Notes: generated by a model not told the origin, from the sequence alone. A stretch of DNA of 64,000 bases from Acuticoccus sp051016205 (GCA_051016205.1 CP136534.1:5456001-5520000), one strand, 5' to 3'. Positions 17,479 through 26,385 are shown, counted from the stretch's first letter. Made by a program: numbers and translations.

Positions 17479-18212
17479 TGGCAAGGTTCCTCACCGCCCT
17501 CCTCCTCGTTTGCGCTGCCACGCTGGCGCGGGCAGAGACGATGGTGGTGGCCCTTTCCACCCCGTCGGTCGAGGTGAGTGCCAACTTTTCTGGCACGCAC
17601 CTTGCTCTTTTCGGGGTGGTGGAAAGGGACCATGCCACCGTCTCGCGCGCCGGCAAGTACGAGCTTGTGGTGGTGGTGGAAGGCCCGTCCGAGACACTGC
17701 TCGTGCAGCAAAAACAGCGGGTGGCGGGCATTTGGGTGAACGTTGAGGGCACCGTCTTTGCCGACATGCCCTCTTTCTTCGCCGTCTACACCACGCCCGA
17801 TGCGGGCCACCTCCTGACGGAGTATGCGGACGATCGGCTGTCCCTTGCCTCTCTCACCGCGCAAGTCCGCTCTTCGGCCGCGTTCAAGGATGCCGTGGTA
17901 CGCTCGCGCGAGGAGGATGCGCTTTATGTGGAGGATGTGGGCGCCGTGACGCGCCTCACCGACACCTTCTTTCGCACCCTCATCCACCTGCCGCCCCTCA
18001 TTGAGGATGGCGACTACACCGTCACCACCCACCTTTTCGCCGACAACGTCCGGCTTGATGCGACTGAAGCGGTGTTCACCGTTGCCAAGGTGGGGATCGA
18101 GCAGCGCCTGTTCTGGTTTGCCACGGAGCGGCCGTTGGTCTACGGCCTCGGCGTGGTGGTGCTTGCGCTCGTCACCGGGTACGTGGGCGGCATCCTCTTC
18201 AGGCGCAACTGA
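17475..18212 (+). CDS. TIGR02186 family membrane-anchored protein
   Basis: A 245-residue protein with a signal peptide (residues 1-20, ending ARAE), a periplasmic beta-rich region and one C-terminal membrane helix (YGLGVVVLALVTGYVGGILF) ending in a basic tail. This build and its place directly behind a TauE-like gene match the TIGR02186 family of alphaproteobacteria, whose function is not established. Start codons GTG 17475 and ATG 17478 are adjacent; the first overlaps the tauE stop by 4 bp. A role as a periplasmic helper of the exporter is inferred from constant gene pairing. Confidence 0.85.
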   Translation: MMARFLTALLLVCAATLARAETMVVALSTPSVEVSANFSGTHLALFGVVERDHATVSRAGKYELVVVVEGPSETLLVQQKQRVAGIWVNVEGTVFADMPSFFAVYTTPDAGHLLTEYADDRLSLASLTAQVRSSAAFKDAVVRSREEDALYVEDVGAVTRLTDTFFRTLIHLPPLIEDGDYTVTTHLFADNVRLDATEAVFTVAKVGIEQRLFWFATERPLVYGLGVVVLALVTGYVGGILFRRN

Positions 18213-18248
18213 GCGTGGGCGGTGGCTCCGGTTGTCGTGTAAGACAGG

Positions 18249-18263
18249 GTTGATCGGGTCAAC
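18249..18263. promoter_or_regulatory. Short inverted repeat upstream of DUF3429 gene
   Basis: GTTGA and TCAAC arms flank a 5-nt spacer, about 46 bp before the start at 18309. Such a small dyad may be an operator half-site pair, but it could occur by chance. Confidence 0.25.
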
Positions 18264-18308
18264 GTTTGCTCCACCATCACCGCGCACCGACCACCGCGAG
18301 GCCTTGTT

Positions 18309-18770
18309 ATGAAGAACCCGATCAAGTCAGGCCCGCTCGCGTCTATTCCCCTTGCCCCTTTGGTGCTTGGGGTGGCTGGTGTCCTTCCCTTCGCGCTTGC
18401 CACCATTGCGCTGTGGGTGGGCCCGCAAAGTTGGCAATCGACGGCCGCAACGGCGGTCACCGCCTATGGCTTCGTGATCCTTGCGTTTTTGGGCGGCGTC
18501 CATTGGGGACGTGCGCTGTCCAGTGGGAGCAAGGTTCAGTTCGTGTGGTCGGTGTTGCCCTCGCTTGCCGCTTTCTTTGCCGCGTTTCTGGCGCGGCCAT
18601 CTGCCCTTGCAGTCCTTGCGGTCGCATTCATTGCAGCAGGGATTTACGACATCATCGCCTTCGGCCGCGCCGGTCCGCAATGGTACGCCACCCTGCGCAT
18701 CTGGCTCACCATTTTGGTGACGCCGCTCCTGGCGCTTTCCGCGGTCGCACTGGCAGGCTCTGCCGGCTAA
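18309..18770 (+). CDS. DUF3429 domain membrane protein
   Basis: A 153-residue protein with about five hydrophobic segments. The central YGFVILAFLGGVHWG stretch is the hallmark of the DUF3429 family of small inner-membrane proteins. The function is unknown. The ATG at 18309 has a GAGG ribosome site and lies 96 bp behind the TIGR02186 gene, so separate transcription is possible. Confidence 0.85.
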   Translation: MKNPIKSGPLASIPLAPLVLGVAGVLPFALATIALWVGPQSWQSTAATAVTAYGFVILAFLGGVHWGRALSSGSKVQFVWSVLPSLAAFFAAFLARPSALAVLAVAFIAAGIYDIIAFGRAGPQWYATLRIWLTILVTPLLALSAVALAGSAG

Positions 18771-18861
18771 CGCACGTCATCGCATTCAACATTTGCCTTT
18801 TGGCGCGTTCCTGACCTTGTGAAATCTGTGAGCCGGCGTACCATTGCCCGCATACAAGGAA

Positions 18862-19989
18862 ATGGCGGGCAATTTCGACGAGTTGGCCGTAGATGTCGAA
18901 GGAGTGAACCCTTTGGTCACGTCAGAAAGCGACGTTGATGCGCAAGAAAACGTAGCAAATTCAACGCAGACGCCCTCACAAGCCGTGGATGACACCGCGC
19001 CGACAATCACACAAGCGTCTGAGCCGACACCTGATCCGGCGATGACCCCGACCGCCGCTTCCGCTGAACCGACCGCCGCTGAAAAGCTGCAACGCCTTGC
19101 CGAGATGCGCCGCGATCCGGAGGCCATTCGCCACGCTTTTGAATCGGGCGAGTATCCTTACAGCCAGCGCATGCGCCGCTCCGACTACGAAAAGAAGAAG
19201 GCCAAACTGCAGTCAGAGCTTTTGAAAGTACAGCTTTGGGCGCAGGAGACCGGGCAGAAGTTCGTGCTCCTGTTCGAGGGACGCGATGCGGCCGGCAAGG
19301 GCGGGACCATCAAGCGCTTTACCGAACACATGAACCCACGCACCGCACGGGTGGTTGCCCTCAACAAACCGTCGGAGGTGGAGCGCGGCCAGTGGTTCTT
19401 CCAACGCTATATCGAGCATCTGCCCACCGCCGGCGAAATGGTTCTGTTCGACCGCTCCTGGTACAACCGCGCCGGTGTGGAGCGGGTGATGGGCTTTTGC
19501 TCCCCCACCGACTACTTGGAGTTCATGCGCCAGACGCCTGAGCTAGAGCGCATGCTCACACGATCGGGCATCAGGCTCTACAAGTACTGGTTCTCCGTCA
19601 CCCGGGAAGAACAAAAGCGCCGCTTTGAATCGCGCGAGACCGACCCGCTGAAGCAGTGGAAGCTGTCCCCCATCGACATGGCAAGCTTGGGCAAGTGGGC
19701 CGAGTACACCGAAGCCAAGGAGGCGATGTTCTTCTACACAGACACCGCCGATGCCCCTTGGGTGATCGTGAAGTCGGATGACAAGAAGCGCGCTCGGCTC
19801 AACTGCATGCTGCACTTCCTCAACTCGCTGGACTACCCGGGGAAGGACCACAAGCTTGTCCAGGCGCCCGACCCGCTGATCGTCGGCGCAACGCAGCACG
19901 TCATTCACAAGTCTGACCATATCCTGGGGTCGGCGCTGCATCCTGCCGCAAGGCGCAGCGGCAACGGCGCTGAGGCCGAGACCCCCTGA
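18862..19989 (+). CDS. ppk2: Polyphosphate kinase 2
   Basis: A 375-residue class I PPK2, which transfers phosphate between polyphosphate and nucleotides. The P-loop GRDAAGKGG is at residues 140-148 and the Walker B/lid motif DRSWYNR at 197-203; the TREEQKRRFESR and LSPIDMASLGKW blocks are also present. The first 70 residues or so are rich in Asp, Glu, Thr, Pro and Ala and look disordered; this is longer than the usual N terminus. ATG 18862 was used, although an upstream TTG at 18844 is in frame. No polyphosphatase or ppk1 is nearby. Confidence 0.95.
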   Translation: MAGNFDELAVDVEGVNPLVTSESDVDAQENVANSTQTPSQAVDDTAPTITQASEPTPDPAMTPTAASAEPTAAEKLQRLAEMRRDPEAIRHAFESGEYPYSQRMRRSDYEKKKAKLQSELLKVQLWAQETGQKFVLLFEGRDAAGKGGTIKRFTEHMNPRTARVVALNKPSEVERGQWFFQRYIEHLPTAGEMVLFDRSWYNRAGVERVMGFCSPTDYLEFMRQTPELERMLTRSGIRLYKYWFSVTREEQKRRFESRETDPLKQWKLSPIDMASLGKWAEYTEAKEAMFFYTDTADAPWVIVKSDDKKRARLNCMLHFLNSLDYPGKDHKLVQAPDPLIVGATQHVIHKSDHILGSALHPAARRSGNGAEAETP

Positions 19990-19994
19990 CCCAT

Positions 19995-20019
19995 GCCGCC
20001 CGGCGCTATGACGGGCGGC
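19995..20019. terminator. Hairpin between convergent ppk2 and DUF1344 genes
   Basis: A perfect 8-bp stem (GCCGCCCG/CGGGCGGC) with a 9-nt loop begins 5 bp after the ppk2 stop. There is no T-run on either side, so it is either a weak bidirectional terminator or an RNA 3'-end stabiliser. Confidence 0.5.
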
Positions 20020-20070
20020 TCACATCCGTGACCCGCGGCAGGGGTGGAGAGCGGGTTGCCGCCGGCTCGA

Positions 20071-20322
20071 TCAAGCGACCTTGATGGAAACAATGCGCAG
20101 CTGACCGTCGCTGCGCTCGTAGACCACGGTCACCTTCTCACCGACCTTGAAGGCGCCGATGTTGACGGTCGTGCCCACGTGGAAGGCGCGGCTGTCGATG
20201 ACGATGATGCGCGCCTTCACATCAATATGGGTGATGGTGGCTGTGATCGTCGCCGCCAAAGACGACACGGCGCTGCCCACAATCATCATGAGTGCCAGAA
20301 CAGCACCGAGGAGGGTTTTCAT
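20071..20322 (-). CDS. DUF1344 small exported protein
   Basis: An 83-residue protein with a signal peptide (MKTLLGAVLALMMIVGSA to LAA) and a mature part of about 60 residues in the DUF1344 pattern: ITATITHID, IIVIDSRAFHVG, GEKVTVVYE. The predicted small beta-barrel lies in the periplasm; the function is unknown. It has a good AAGGAG ribosome site ahead of ATG 20322. Confidence 0.85.
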   Translation of the reverse strand: MKTLLGAVLALMMIVGSAVSSLAATITATITHIDVKARIIVIDSRAFHVGTTVNIGAFKVGEKVTVVYERSDGQLRIVSIKVA

Positions 20323-20442
20323 GGGGTTGCTCCTTGGTTGGGCATCATCCCTCCCATCGGAAGGGGTGATCGCCGACTAACGCATGTCCCGCTCGATCTG
20401 GACCAGATTAAGCGAGGCGGACAAGCGTCAGATTGAGAGGCA

Positions 20443-20490
20443 AGCACGTCTTCATCCGCTCAGTTTGATCCACACTGGGCGGATCGTGCT
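20443..20490. repeat. Dispersed hairpin repeat, family 1, copy B
   Basis: A 48-nt palindromic element homologous to 15141-15188: arms AGCACG/CGTGCT and ATCC/GGAT, the same TTTGATCCA loop and the same spacing. It lies in the 284-bp gap between the DUF1344 gene and a substrate-binding protein gene, both on the minus strand. The rest of the gap holds a second, weaker dyad around 20496-20530 and the hairpin at 20567-20595. Confidence 0.7.
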
Positions 20491-20566
20491 CTCGAGTCAT
20501 TTTCGGGTAACCGCAGACGATCATCCGAAAACCAAATTGCGCATCGTTTTGAGGCTGGAGCGCTTT

Positions 20567-20595
20567 CCCGCACAGGCCCGTTAGGCCCGTGCGGG
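20567..20595 (-). terminator. Stem-loop behind the substrate-binding protein gene
   Basis: CCCGCAC and GTGCGGG arms enclose an inner GGCC/GGCC pairing with a CGTTA loop, 11 nt past the stop of the gene at 20607. It lacks a T-run on the minus strand, so it is a possible Rho-independent terminator or 3' stabiliser. Confidence 0.5.
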
Positions 20596-20606
20596 GCAGC
20601 ACCGGT

Positions 20607-21938
20607 TTAGCCGGTGGTGGCGCAAGGCACCTCACGGGCAGGCCAAGGCTGGTTGGTCTCCACATAGGTCTGTGCGGCCGCTTCAAGCATTGGGCGCACC
20701 TTCTCTACCATGGGAGAGAACCAGTCGGACACCTGCTCCCACGTCTCGCCATTCCACTGCTGGATGTAGACGTCGGACTGGCCGGCATGGTCACGACAGG
20801 ACAGTTGCAGGGGCTTGGCGAACCCTGTCATCCCCGTCTCCTCAAGCCGCTCGGCTGTGATGTTGAGCGCCTCAAGGCCGGCGCGCACATCCGCAGGGGT
20901 GACGTTGGCATTGCCGGTCATCTCCTGCGCGGTCCTGATGGCCTCGGCCATGATGTACGAGTTGTAGACACCGCGGTTGTAAAGGTTTTCGCCAATCCGC
21001 GACTTGTCCGACACGCCGGACAAGCCCTTGTCGTAGACGTGAGTCATGATGTCCTGAATGACCGGGAAGTCCTGGCCCACGCCATTGAAGTTCATCGTCT
21101 TATAGCCCTTGGCGCCGTCCCCTGCGGGACGGGCGTCATCTTCACCGCCGGACCACCACACGCCGATGAACTTGTCCATGGGGAAGCGCACCTTGGCCGC
21201 TTCACGCACGGCTGTCGGGTTCATGGCGCCCCAGCCCCACATGACCATGTAGTCCGGCCTGTCGCGGCGCACGTTCAGCCACTGGCTGGACTGGTTTTGC
21301 ATGGTGTCGAAGGGAACGGGATACTGGGTGAGCTTGAAGCCGTATTCCTTGGCAAACTCTTCCAGGAGGGGGATCGGCTCGCGCCCATAGCCGGCGTCGA
21401 GGAAGATGTAACCGATGGTTTTGCCGTTCAGGCTTTCAAGGCCGCCTTCCTGCTCGCCAATATACTTGATGACGGCGGAGGCACCGTCCCAGTAGCTGAG
21501 CGGCGGGTTGAACACCCAGGGGAAAACCTCCCCATCGGCCGCTGCCGACAGACCATAGGCCATGGACAGGACAGGGATCCCGTCGACGGAGGCCTTAGGG
21601 ATGAGCTGGAGCGTGATGCCCGTGGAATAAGGGTTCACGATCAAAGGGTTGCGATCCTTCAGGCTGTCATAGCACTCAACGCCCTTTTGGGTGTTGTAGC
21701 CTGTCTCGCACTCCTCAATGTTGATCTTCACGCCGCCGATGCCGCCGTCGCGCTCGTTCAGCATGGTCAGGTAATCGCGCATGCCATCGGCAATGGGGAT
21801 GCCTGAGCCTGCGAACGGACCCGTCCGATAGGTGAGGAGCGGGATGAAAAGCTCCCCGTCCTGTGCGACCACCGGCGCGGGCGGCATGGCTGCGGCAATC
21901 GCCCCCGCAAGGGCGAAACCGAGTAGGCGCTTCTTCAT
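20607..21938 (-). CDS. Branched-chain-amino-acid-type ABC substrate-binding protein
   Basis: A 443-residue periplasmic binding protein of the LivJ/LivK-like class I group. Signal peptide: residues 1-25 (MKKRLLGFALAG to VVAQ). The mature part has LTYRTGPFAGSGIPIADG at the N terminus, a VNPYSTGITLQLIPKA segment at the hinge and IGYIFLDAGYGREP in lobe 2. Ribosome site GGGAG precedes ATG 21938. Matching permeases (LivM, LivH) lie upstream on the same strand but are separated by other genes. Substrates in this family range from Leu/Ile/Val to amides, urea and aromatic acids. Confidence 0.9.
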   Translation of the reverse strand: MKKRLLGFALAGAIAAAMPPAPVVAQDGELFIPLLTYRTGPFAGSGIPIADGMRDYLTMLNERDGGIGGVKINIEECETGYNTQKGVECYDSLKDRNPLIVNPYSTGITLQLIPKASVDGIPVLSMAYGLSAAADGEVFPWVFNPPLSYWDGASAVIKYIGEQEGGLESLNGKTIGYIFLDAGYGREPIPLLEEFAKEYGFKLTQYPVPFDTMQNQSSQWLNVRRDRPDYMVMWGWGAMNPTAVREAAKVRFPMDKFIGVWWSGGEDDARPAGDGAKGYKTMNFNGVGQDFPVIQDIMTHVYDKGLSGVSDKSRIGENLYNRGVYNSYIMAEAIRTAQEMTGNANVTPADVRAGLEALNITAERLEETGMTGFAKPLQLSCRDHAGQSDVYIQQWNGETWEQVSDWFSPMVEKVRPMLEAAAQTYVETNQPWPAREVPCATTG

Positions 21939-22059
21939 AAAGTCACTCCCTGGCTACGTTTTGTGTTGGGGCGCGTCAGCGCACCTTGCCGGGAGACTAA
22001 TGCAACGCCGCCCAGGGTGTACACAGGCGATGGGACCGCAGCACCGGGCTGGAGGCCAT

Positions 22060-22872
22060 TCAAGCGCGGATGGCGACCACCTCCAAGATCTCTGCCGTTG
22101 TTTGTGTGCGGCTGCCTGTGGCGGTGTTGGCAGCATCAAACAGCGCGATCAGGTCCGCCCGAAGCGCCTTCCGGCCATCGGGGTCGAGAGACTCTGCGGC
22201 AAGTTTGGTAGGCCCGAAATGGGCCAGATAGTGGTCGACCACAGCTTCGGGCGACAAGGGATAGTCAAAGTGGAGCATCAACCGCTCTAGGTGGATGTCG
22301 GCAGCCCCTTGGGACAGGCGTTGGCGCACCGTCGCCTCATCGCCCCACAGCAAGGGCGAAGGCATGTCGGGAGGCGGCGCGTGCTTGGCCACTGTCTCGA
22401 AGAAGCGACCCACGAACCCGTCGGCCGTCCAGTTGCCCAAGACAATGCGGCCGCCGCTGCGGCACACCCGCATCATCTGCGCTGCCGCTCGGTCCGGCCG
22501 CGGGGCGAACATGACGCCAATCAAACTGATGACGAGGTCGAACGCGCCATCCTCATACGGCAGGTCTTCGGCATCGCCCACCTGAAACTGTATGTGAAGA
22601 CCTTCTGACGCAGCCCGCGCCTTGGCCCTTTCAATCCAGGGTTCGCTAAGGTCCAGCCCCGTCACCACCGCCCCCGCACGGGTTGCGGGAATGGCCAGTT
22701 GTCCCGTGCCGCAAGCAAGGTCCAAAACCTTTGTCCCCTCGGCGATGGGGTGGCGTTGCAAGAAGGCTTGGGAACTGGCCTCAAGTCCTTGTGCGACAAA
22801 GCTGTAGTCGCCGGCCGACCAGACCGTTTCCAGACCTTTCTTCAGTGCTTGAAACGCCGCGTCGTCCATCAT
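22060..22872 (-). CDS. Class I SAM-dependent methyltransferase
   Basis: A 270-residue UbiE/COQ5-like methyltransferase. SAM-binding motif I is VLDLACGTGQLA near residue 50, the acidic loop LDLSEPW follows, and motif post-I reads GDAEDLPYEDGAFDLVISL. The C-terminal third (LSPEAVVDHYLAHFGPT) is of the kind found in small-molecule methyltransferases. ATG 22872 has a GGAG ribosome site; a second ATG follows at once. It diverges from the MFS transporter, with a 273-bp gap. The substrate is unknown. Confidence 0.87.
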   Translation of the reverse strand: MMDDAAFQALKKGLETVWSAGDYSFVAQGLEASSQAFLQRHPIAEGTKVLDLACGTGQLAIPATRAGAVVTGLDLSEPWIERAKARAASEGLHIQFQVGDAEDLPYEDGAFDLVISLIGVMFAPRPDRAAAQMMRVCRSGGRIVLGNWTADGFVGRFFETVAKHAPPPDMPSPLLWGDEATVRQRLSQGAADIHLERLMLHFDYPLSPEAVVDHYLAHFGPTKLAAESLDPDGRKALRADLIALFDAANTATGSRTQTTAEILEVVAIRA

Positions 22873-23145
22873 GCCGCTCCGCGCGAAGAGGCCTTAGATC
22901 TGTGATGGTACACGACATGAGGGTTTGCGCACAGGCAAAACCCTTTGGACGCCGACCGCGTGGTGGGCAAATGCGCCCTCGGCCCTCCCTTGCCATACCG
23001 GCGCGCCACAGGTTTGATGGATCATGTCCTTAAGGGCCATTGTGTTGGGTTGGTCGTGCACCCCATCGCATCGGTCACGGTACAGTCGCGCAAAGGAGTG
23101 GCCATAGTGCGTCAGCGAACATGACGCCAGGTGATCTGTCCATAA

Positions 23146-24516
23146 ATGATGTCTGACAATCATCGACCCTGGTGGCTGCTCGCTGCCATGAGCGGCGTTC
23201 TCGGTCTCATCGTGCTGGATGAAACCATTGTCTCGGTGTCGTTGCCGGCAATTACCAAAGAACTCGGCCTATCCACCTCTGCAGCCCACTGGGTGGTCAA
23301 TGCGTATCTGTTGAGCTTTACCTGTACGGTTGCCATTGCCGGCCGCCTTGGGGACCACTTCAGCCGGCGAAGCTATTTCACCGCCGGCGCAGCTCTGTTT
23401 GCTTTGTCGTCTTTGCTGGCCGCGCTTGCGGCAGATGGCGCGATGCTGATTGCGGCCCGAGCCCTCCAGGGCATTGGCGCAGCGCTCATCTTCCCGACGT
23501 CGATTGCGCTCATCACAGCCGCCTTCGCGCCAGACAAGCGCGGCGTCGCCTTCGGCTATCAGACGACGGTCGGCGGCGTTTTCATGGCCTCGGGCCCGTT
23601 GATCGGCGGCTTGCTCACACAAACGCTGTCCTGGCGCTTCATATTTTGGATCGGCATTCCGGCCCTCCTCGCCATCGTCGTCGTGTTGTGGCTTGCATGG
23701 TCGCCCGCCTACGACCGGGAACAGCGCAAGGCTCCCGGCGCGCATCCGCGATTGGACATTGCTGGGCCCATCCTTCTGGTCATCGCTCTTCTGGGTCTTG
23801 TGACAAGCGTTATGGAAGGACCCGGATGGGGGTGGATCTCGCCGTGGACGGTGGGTCTCCTCGTCTCCGGCCTCACGACCATGCTCCTGTTTTTGCGAAC
23901 GGAGCTCACAAGTCCGGCGCCGCTCTTGGACCTTTCGCTTCTGAGACTCCCCGAGTTTGGCGGGGGCGTCGTCATTTTTGCGATCTTCCAGTTTGAGAAG
24001 ATCGTGGTGTTCGTCTTCGTGGCACAGTACTTCCAAGAGGTGTTGGACAAGTCCCCCATCATGTCAGGCGTTGCTGTGTCCTTGGCAATCCTGCCAACGC
24101 TCATCACCTCGGTTCTTGTGGGAACATCGACGGATCGTTTTGGCTCCAGGCGCACATTCGTCCTTGGGGCCACCTTGCACGGGGCGGCGATGCTTCTTCT
24201 GGCGCTCGCCACTCTCCAGCAGAACTACGTGTTGGCGCTTGTCCCCCTTGTCCTTTGGGGGGCATCAATGCCAACCATTGCTATACCGGTTCGACGGGTG
24301 CAGATGAACGCTGTCCCAAAGGACAAACACGGTCAGGCCAGCGGCATCAACCTCACCACACAAATGCTTGGCGGCAGCCTCGGGTTTGCACTGTGCAGCG
24401 CCTTGCTGGCTGAAACGGGCAGCTATCTCATGGTCTTCGTTGTCGTGGGTGTGGTGACGCTTCTTGCCGTGCCCATTGCGCACACGTGCATGGAACGCCC
24501 TGCATCGGATGGTTGA
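23146..24516 (+). CDS. MFS transporter, DHA2 (14-helix drug:H+ antiporter) type
   Basis: A 456-residue transporter with about 14 hydrophobic segments. The LDETIVSVSLPAI stretch in helix 1 is the DHA2 motif (LDxTIVNVALP), and the GRLGDHFSRR loop between helices 2 and 3 is MFS motif A. Members export drugs, dyes or metabolites. ATG 23146 and ATG 23149 are adjacent. It is the only + strand gene between the two halves of the Liv-type importer and is followed by two strong hairpins, consistent with later insertion. Confidence 0.88.
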   Translation: MMSDNHRPWWLLAAMSGVLGLIVLDETIVSVSLPAITKELGLSTSAAHWVVNAYLLSFTCTVAIAGRLGDHFSRRSYFTAGAALFALSSLLAALAADGAMLIAARALQGIGAALIFPTSIALITAAFAPDKRGVAFGYQTTVGGVFMASGPLIGGLLTQTLSWRFIFWIGIPALLAIVVVLWLAWSPAYDREQRKAPGAHPRLDIAGPILLVIALLGLVTSVMEGPGWGWISPWTVGLLVSGLTTMLLFLRTELTSPAPLLDLSLLRLPEFGGGVVIFAIFQFEKIVVFVFVAQYFQEVLDKSPIMSGVAVSLAILPTLITSVLVGTSTDRFGSRRTFVLGATLHGAAMLLLALATLQQNYVLALVPLVLWGASMPTIAIPVRRVQMNAVPKDKHGQASGINLTTQMLGGSLGFALCSALLAETGSYLMVFVVVGVVTLLAVPIAHTCMERPASDG

Positions 24517-24590
24517 CGCGTCAGCGACACCACGATGCGCCAGCCACCGGCACGACAGGGCACCGCCCCAGCGGACGCAGCCGTGGGCTT

Positions 24591-24640
24591 AGAGCGGTTT
24601 GCGGTCGGATGAAAACATACGACCGCAAGAAAACCGCTCT
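24591..24640. repeat. Dispersed hairpin repeat, family 2, copy A
   Basis: A 50-nt palindrome: AGAGCGGTTT/AAACCGCTCT outer arms and GCGGTCG/CGACCGC inner arms around a 12-nt GATGAAAACATA loop. A diverged copy is at 60573-60620. It lies between the convergent MFS and livM-like genes and could also help stop transcription. Confidence 0.75.
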
Positions 24641-24653
24641 ATTTCAAAGAAGT

Positions 24654-24693
24654 AGAGCATCTTATCTGCGTCCGTATGGACGCAGGATGCTCT
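24654..24693. repeat. Palindrome next to family 2 hairpin
   Basis: A 40-nt palindrome with perfect arms AGAGCATC/GATGCTCT and CTGCGTCC/GGACGCAG, a 4-nt TTAT bulge and a 4-nt loop. It stands 14 nt from the preceding hairpin, so both may form one composite element. No second copy was seen in the window. Confidence 0.6.
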
Positions 24694-24712
24694 AGAGGGT
24701 GTGGCCCACAGC

Positions 24713-25807
24713 CTAGTACGGGAAGGGCCACACCCTCAGCTTTTGGCGCAGGACAGACCACAGCCGCGCCAGACCATGGGGCTCAAGGATCAAGATGCCA
24801 ATGATCAGCGCACCGATGATGACGAAGTTGAGGTGCTCCACCATCGCCGCATCCACGTCAAGGCCGAAGAAAGACGGGATCATGCGGATGACGATGGGCA
24901 AGATGAAGATGAAGGCCGCACCCATGAAGCAGCCCGCCATGGAGCCAAGGCCGCCGAGAATGACCATGAACAGCACCTGGAAAGACAGGCGAATGTTGAA
25001 GCTGGCAGGCTCGGCCGCCCCCAGCCAGAAGAACACGAACATGGCCCCCGCAACCCCGCAGATGAACGATGACACCGCGAACGCGGAGAGCTTGGCCATC
25101 AACGGCCGCACGCCCATCAGCTCTGCGGCAATGTCCATATCGCGGATCATCATCCACATCCGGCCGATCCGCCCGCGCAAGAGGTTGCCCACGAGGAAGG
25201 TCATCAGCACCACGATGGCGAGCACCACGAAATAGCGCGTCAACGGCTCGGCCGTCGGCCCGGTGAGGGCAAAACCAAACCCTGTGCGCGTTGGCACTTC
25301 GATGGCGCCGGAGGCATTGTAGTTGTAAAGCCAGGGAATGCGGATGAAGCACCACTCCAGGAAGAACTGCGCGGCGAGCGTTGCCACCGCCAGGTAAAAC
25401 CCTTTGATGCGCAGGGACGGCAGGCCGAACAACACCCCGATGGCGGCGCTGAAGAAGCCCGACACCAGGATCCAGACGATGATGTTCACATCCGGAAAGA
25501 TGGTCGTCAGCTTGTAGCAAGCATAAGCGCCCACCCCCATGAACGCCCCTGTCCCAAGGGAAAGCTGACCGCAATAGCCTGTCAGAACGTTGAGCCCGAT
25601 GGTCGCCAAAGCGAAAATCAGAAACGGGATCATGATGGTGTTGATGAAGAACTCGTTGGCAAAGAACGGCACGGCGATGGCCGCCAAGATCACCAATATG
25701 GCAATGCCGAAACGGTCTTCCTTGACGGGAAAGGCGGCCTGATCATCCGCGTAGGAGGTCTTGAACTGGCCGGCTTCGCGATAGAACACAGGGTTGTCCC
25801 TCTCCAT
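24713..25807 (-). CDS. livM: Branched-chain amino acid ABC transporter permease (LivM-like)
   Basis: A 364-residue permease of the LivM type with about ten membrane segments. Family stretches are IGLNVLTGYCGQLSLGTGAFMGVGAYA and the EAA-like RDMDIAAELMGVRP loop. The LivH-like partner is at 27464, with three unrelated genes between. No LivG or LivF ATPase lies in the window, so the importer must borrow ATPases encoded elsewhere or be incomplete. Confidence 0.92.
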   Translation of the reverse strand: MERDNPVFYREAGQFKTSYADDQAAFPVKEDRFGIAILVILAAIAVPFFANEFFINTIMIPFLIFALATIGLNVLTGYCGQLSLGTGAFMGVGAYACYKLTTIFPDVNIIVWILVSGFFSAAIGVLFGLPSLRIKGFYLAVATLAAQFFLEWCFIRIPWLYNYNASGAIEVPTRTGFGFALTGPTAEPLTRYFVVLAIVVLMTFLVGNLLRGRIGRMWMMIRDMDIAAELMGVRPLMAKLSAFAVSSFICGVAGAMFVFFWLGAAEPASFNIRLSFQVLFMVILGGLGSMAGCFMGAAFIFILPIVIRMIPSFFGLDVDAAMVEHLNFVIIGALIIGILILEPHGLARLWSVLRQKLRVWPFPY

Positions 25808-25981
25808 CCAATCCGCCGCGACGCGCAGGGGCGCCCAACGCTTTGATCCACCACCCTGCCCGCGATGCCACCAGGGTCAAGTGGAAAGGTGCCGCGGCGG
25901 ACGAAGTGACAAGGCAAGTCCGTGCGGTGATGCCTCCTGGACGATGCGCGATCACGGCACCACGGGAGGCACCCCTAGCGC

Positions 25982-26371
25982 TTACACAGCCGGTGGCGGG
26001 CCGAACCGGTTCGTTTCCCGCTCGCCCGGCTGGAGGAAAAAGTAAAACAAAACCAAAATGCCGATGACCGGGACAAGGGCGATGAATATCCACCAGGCCG
26101 TCCGACCCGTGTCGTGCAGCCTACGGAAGTTCACCGCAAAGTTCGGAAGGAGCAGTGCAAGGCCGAGTACCGTCGACGTGGGATGAATGACATCGTCGCT
26201 CAACATTGGGTAGCCCAGCAAGGGCGAAAACACGACCCTGTCGATCACTTGTGCAATCCCGGTCAGGATCAAGACTGCAAGAAACCACCACCAGAACTCT
26301 GCCCGCCCGGCGCGACCGTCAAATACGGCATACTTGCGAAGGACCGTGCCGACGGCCTCTGAAAAAGTCAT
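25982..26371 (-). CDS. DUF805 domain membrane protein
   Basis: A 129-residue protein with about three or four membrane segments. FDGRAGRAEFWWWFL near the N terminus and FRRLHDTGRTAWW in the middle define the DUF805 family of small inner-membrane proteins with unknown function. ATG 26371 has a GGAG ribosome site and follows the LysE gene by 14 bp, so both are probably cotranscribed. Confidence 0.9.
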   Translation of the reverse strand: MTFSEAVGTVLRKYAVFDGRAGRAEFWWWFLAVLILTGIAQVIDRVVFSPLLGYPMLSDDVIHPTSTVLGLALLLPNFAVNFRRLHDTGRTAWWIFIALVPVIGILVLFYFFLQPGERETNRFGPPPAV

Positions 26372-26385
26372 AGCGATCTCCGTTT

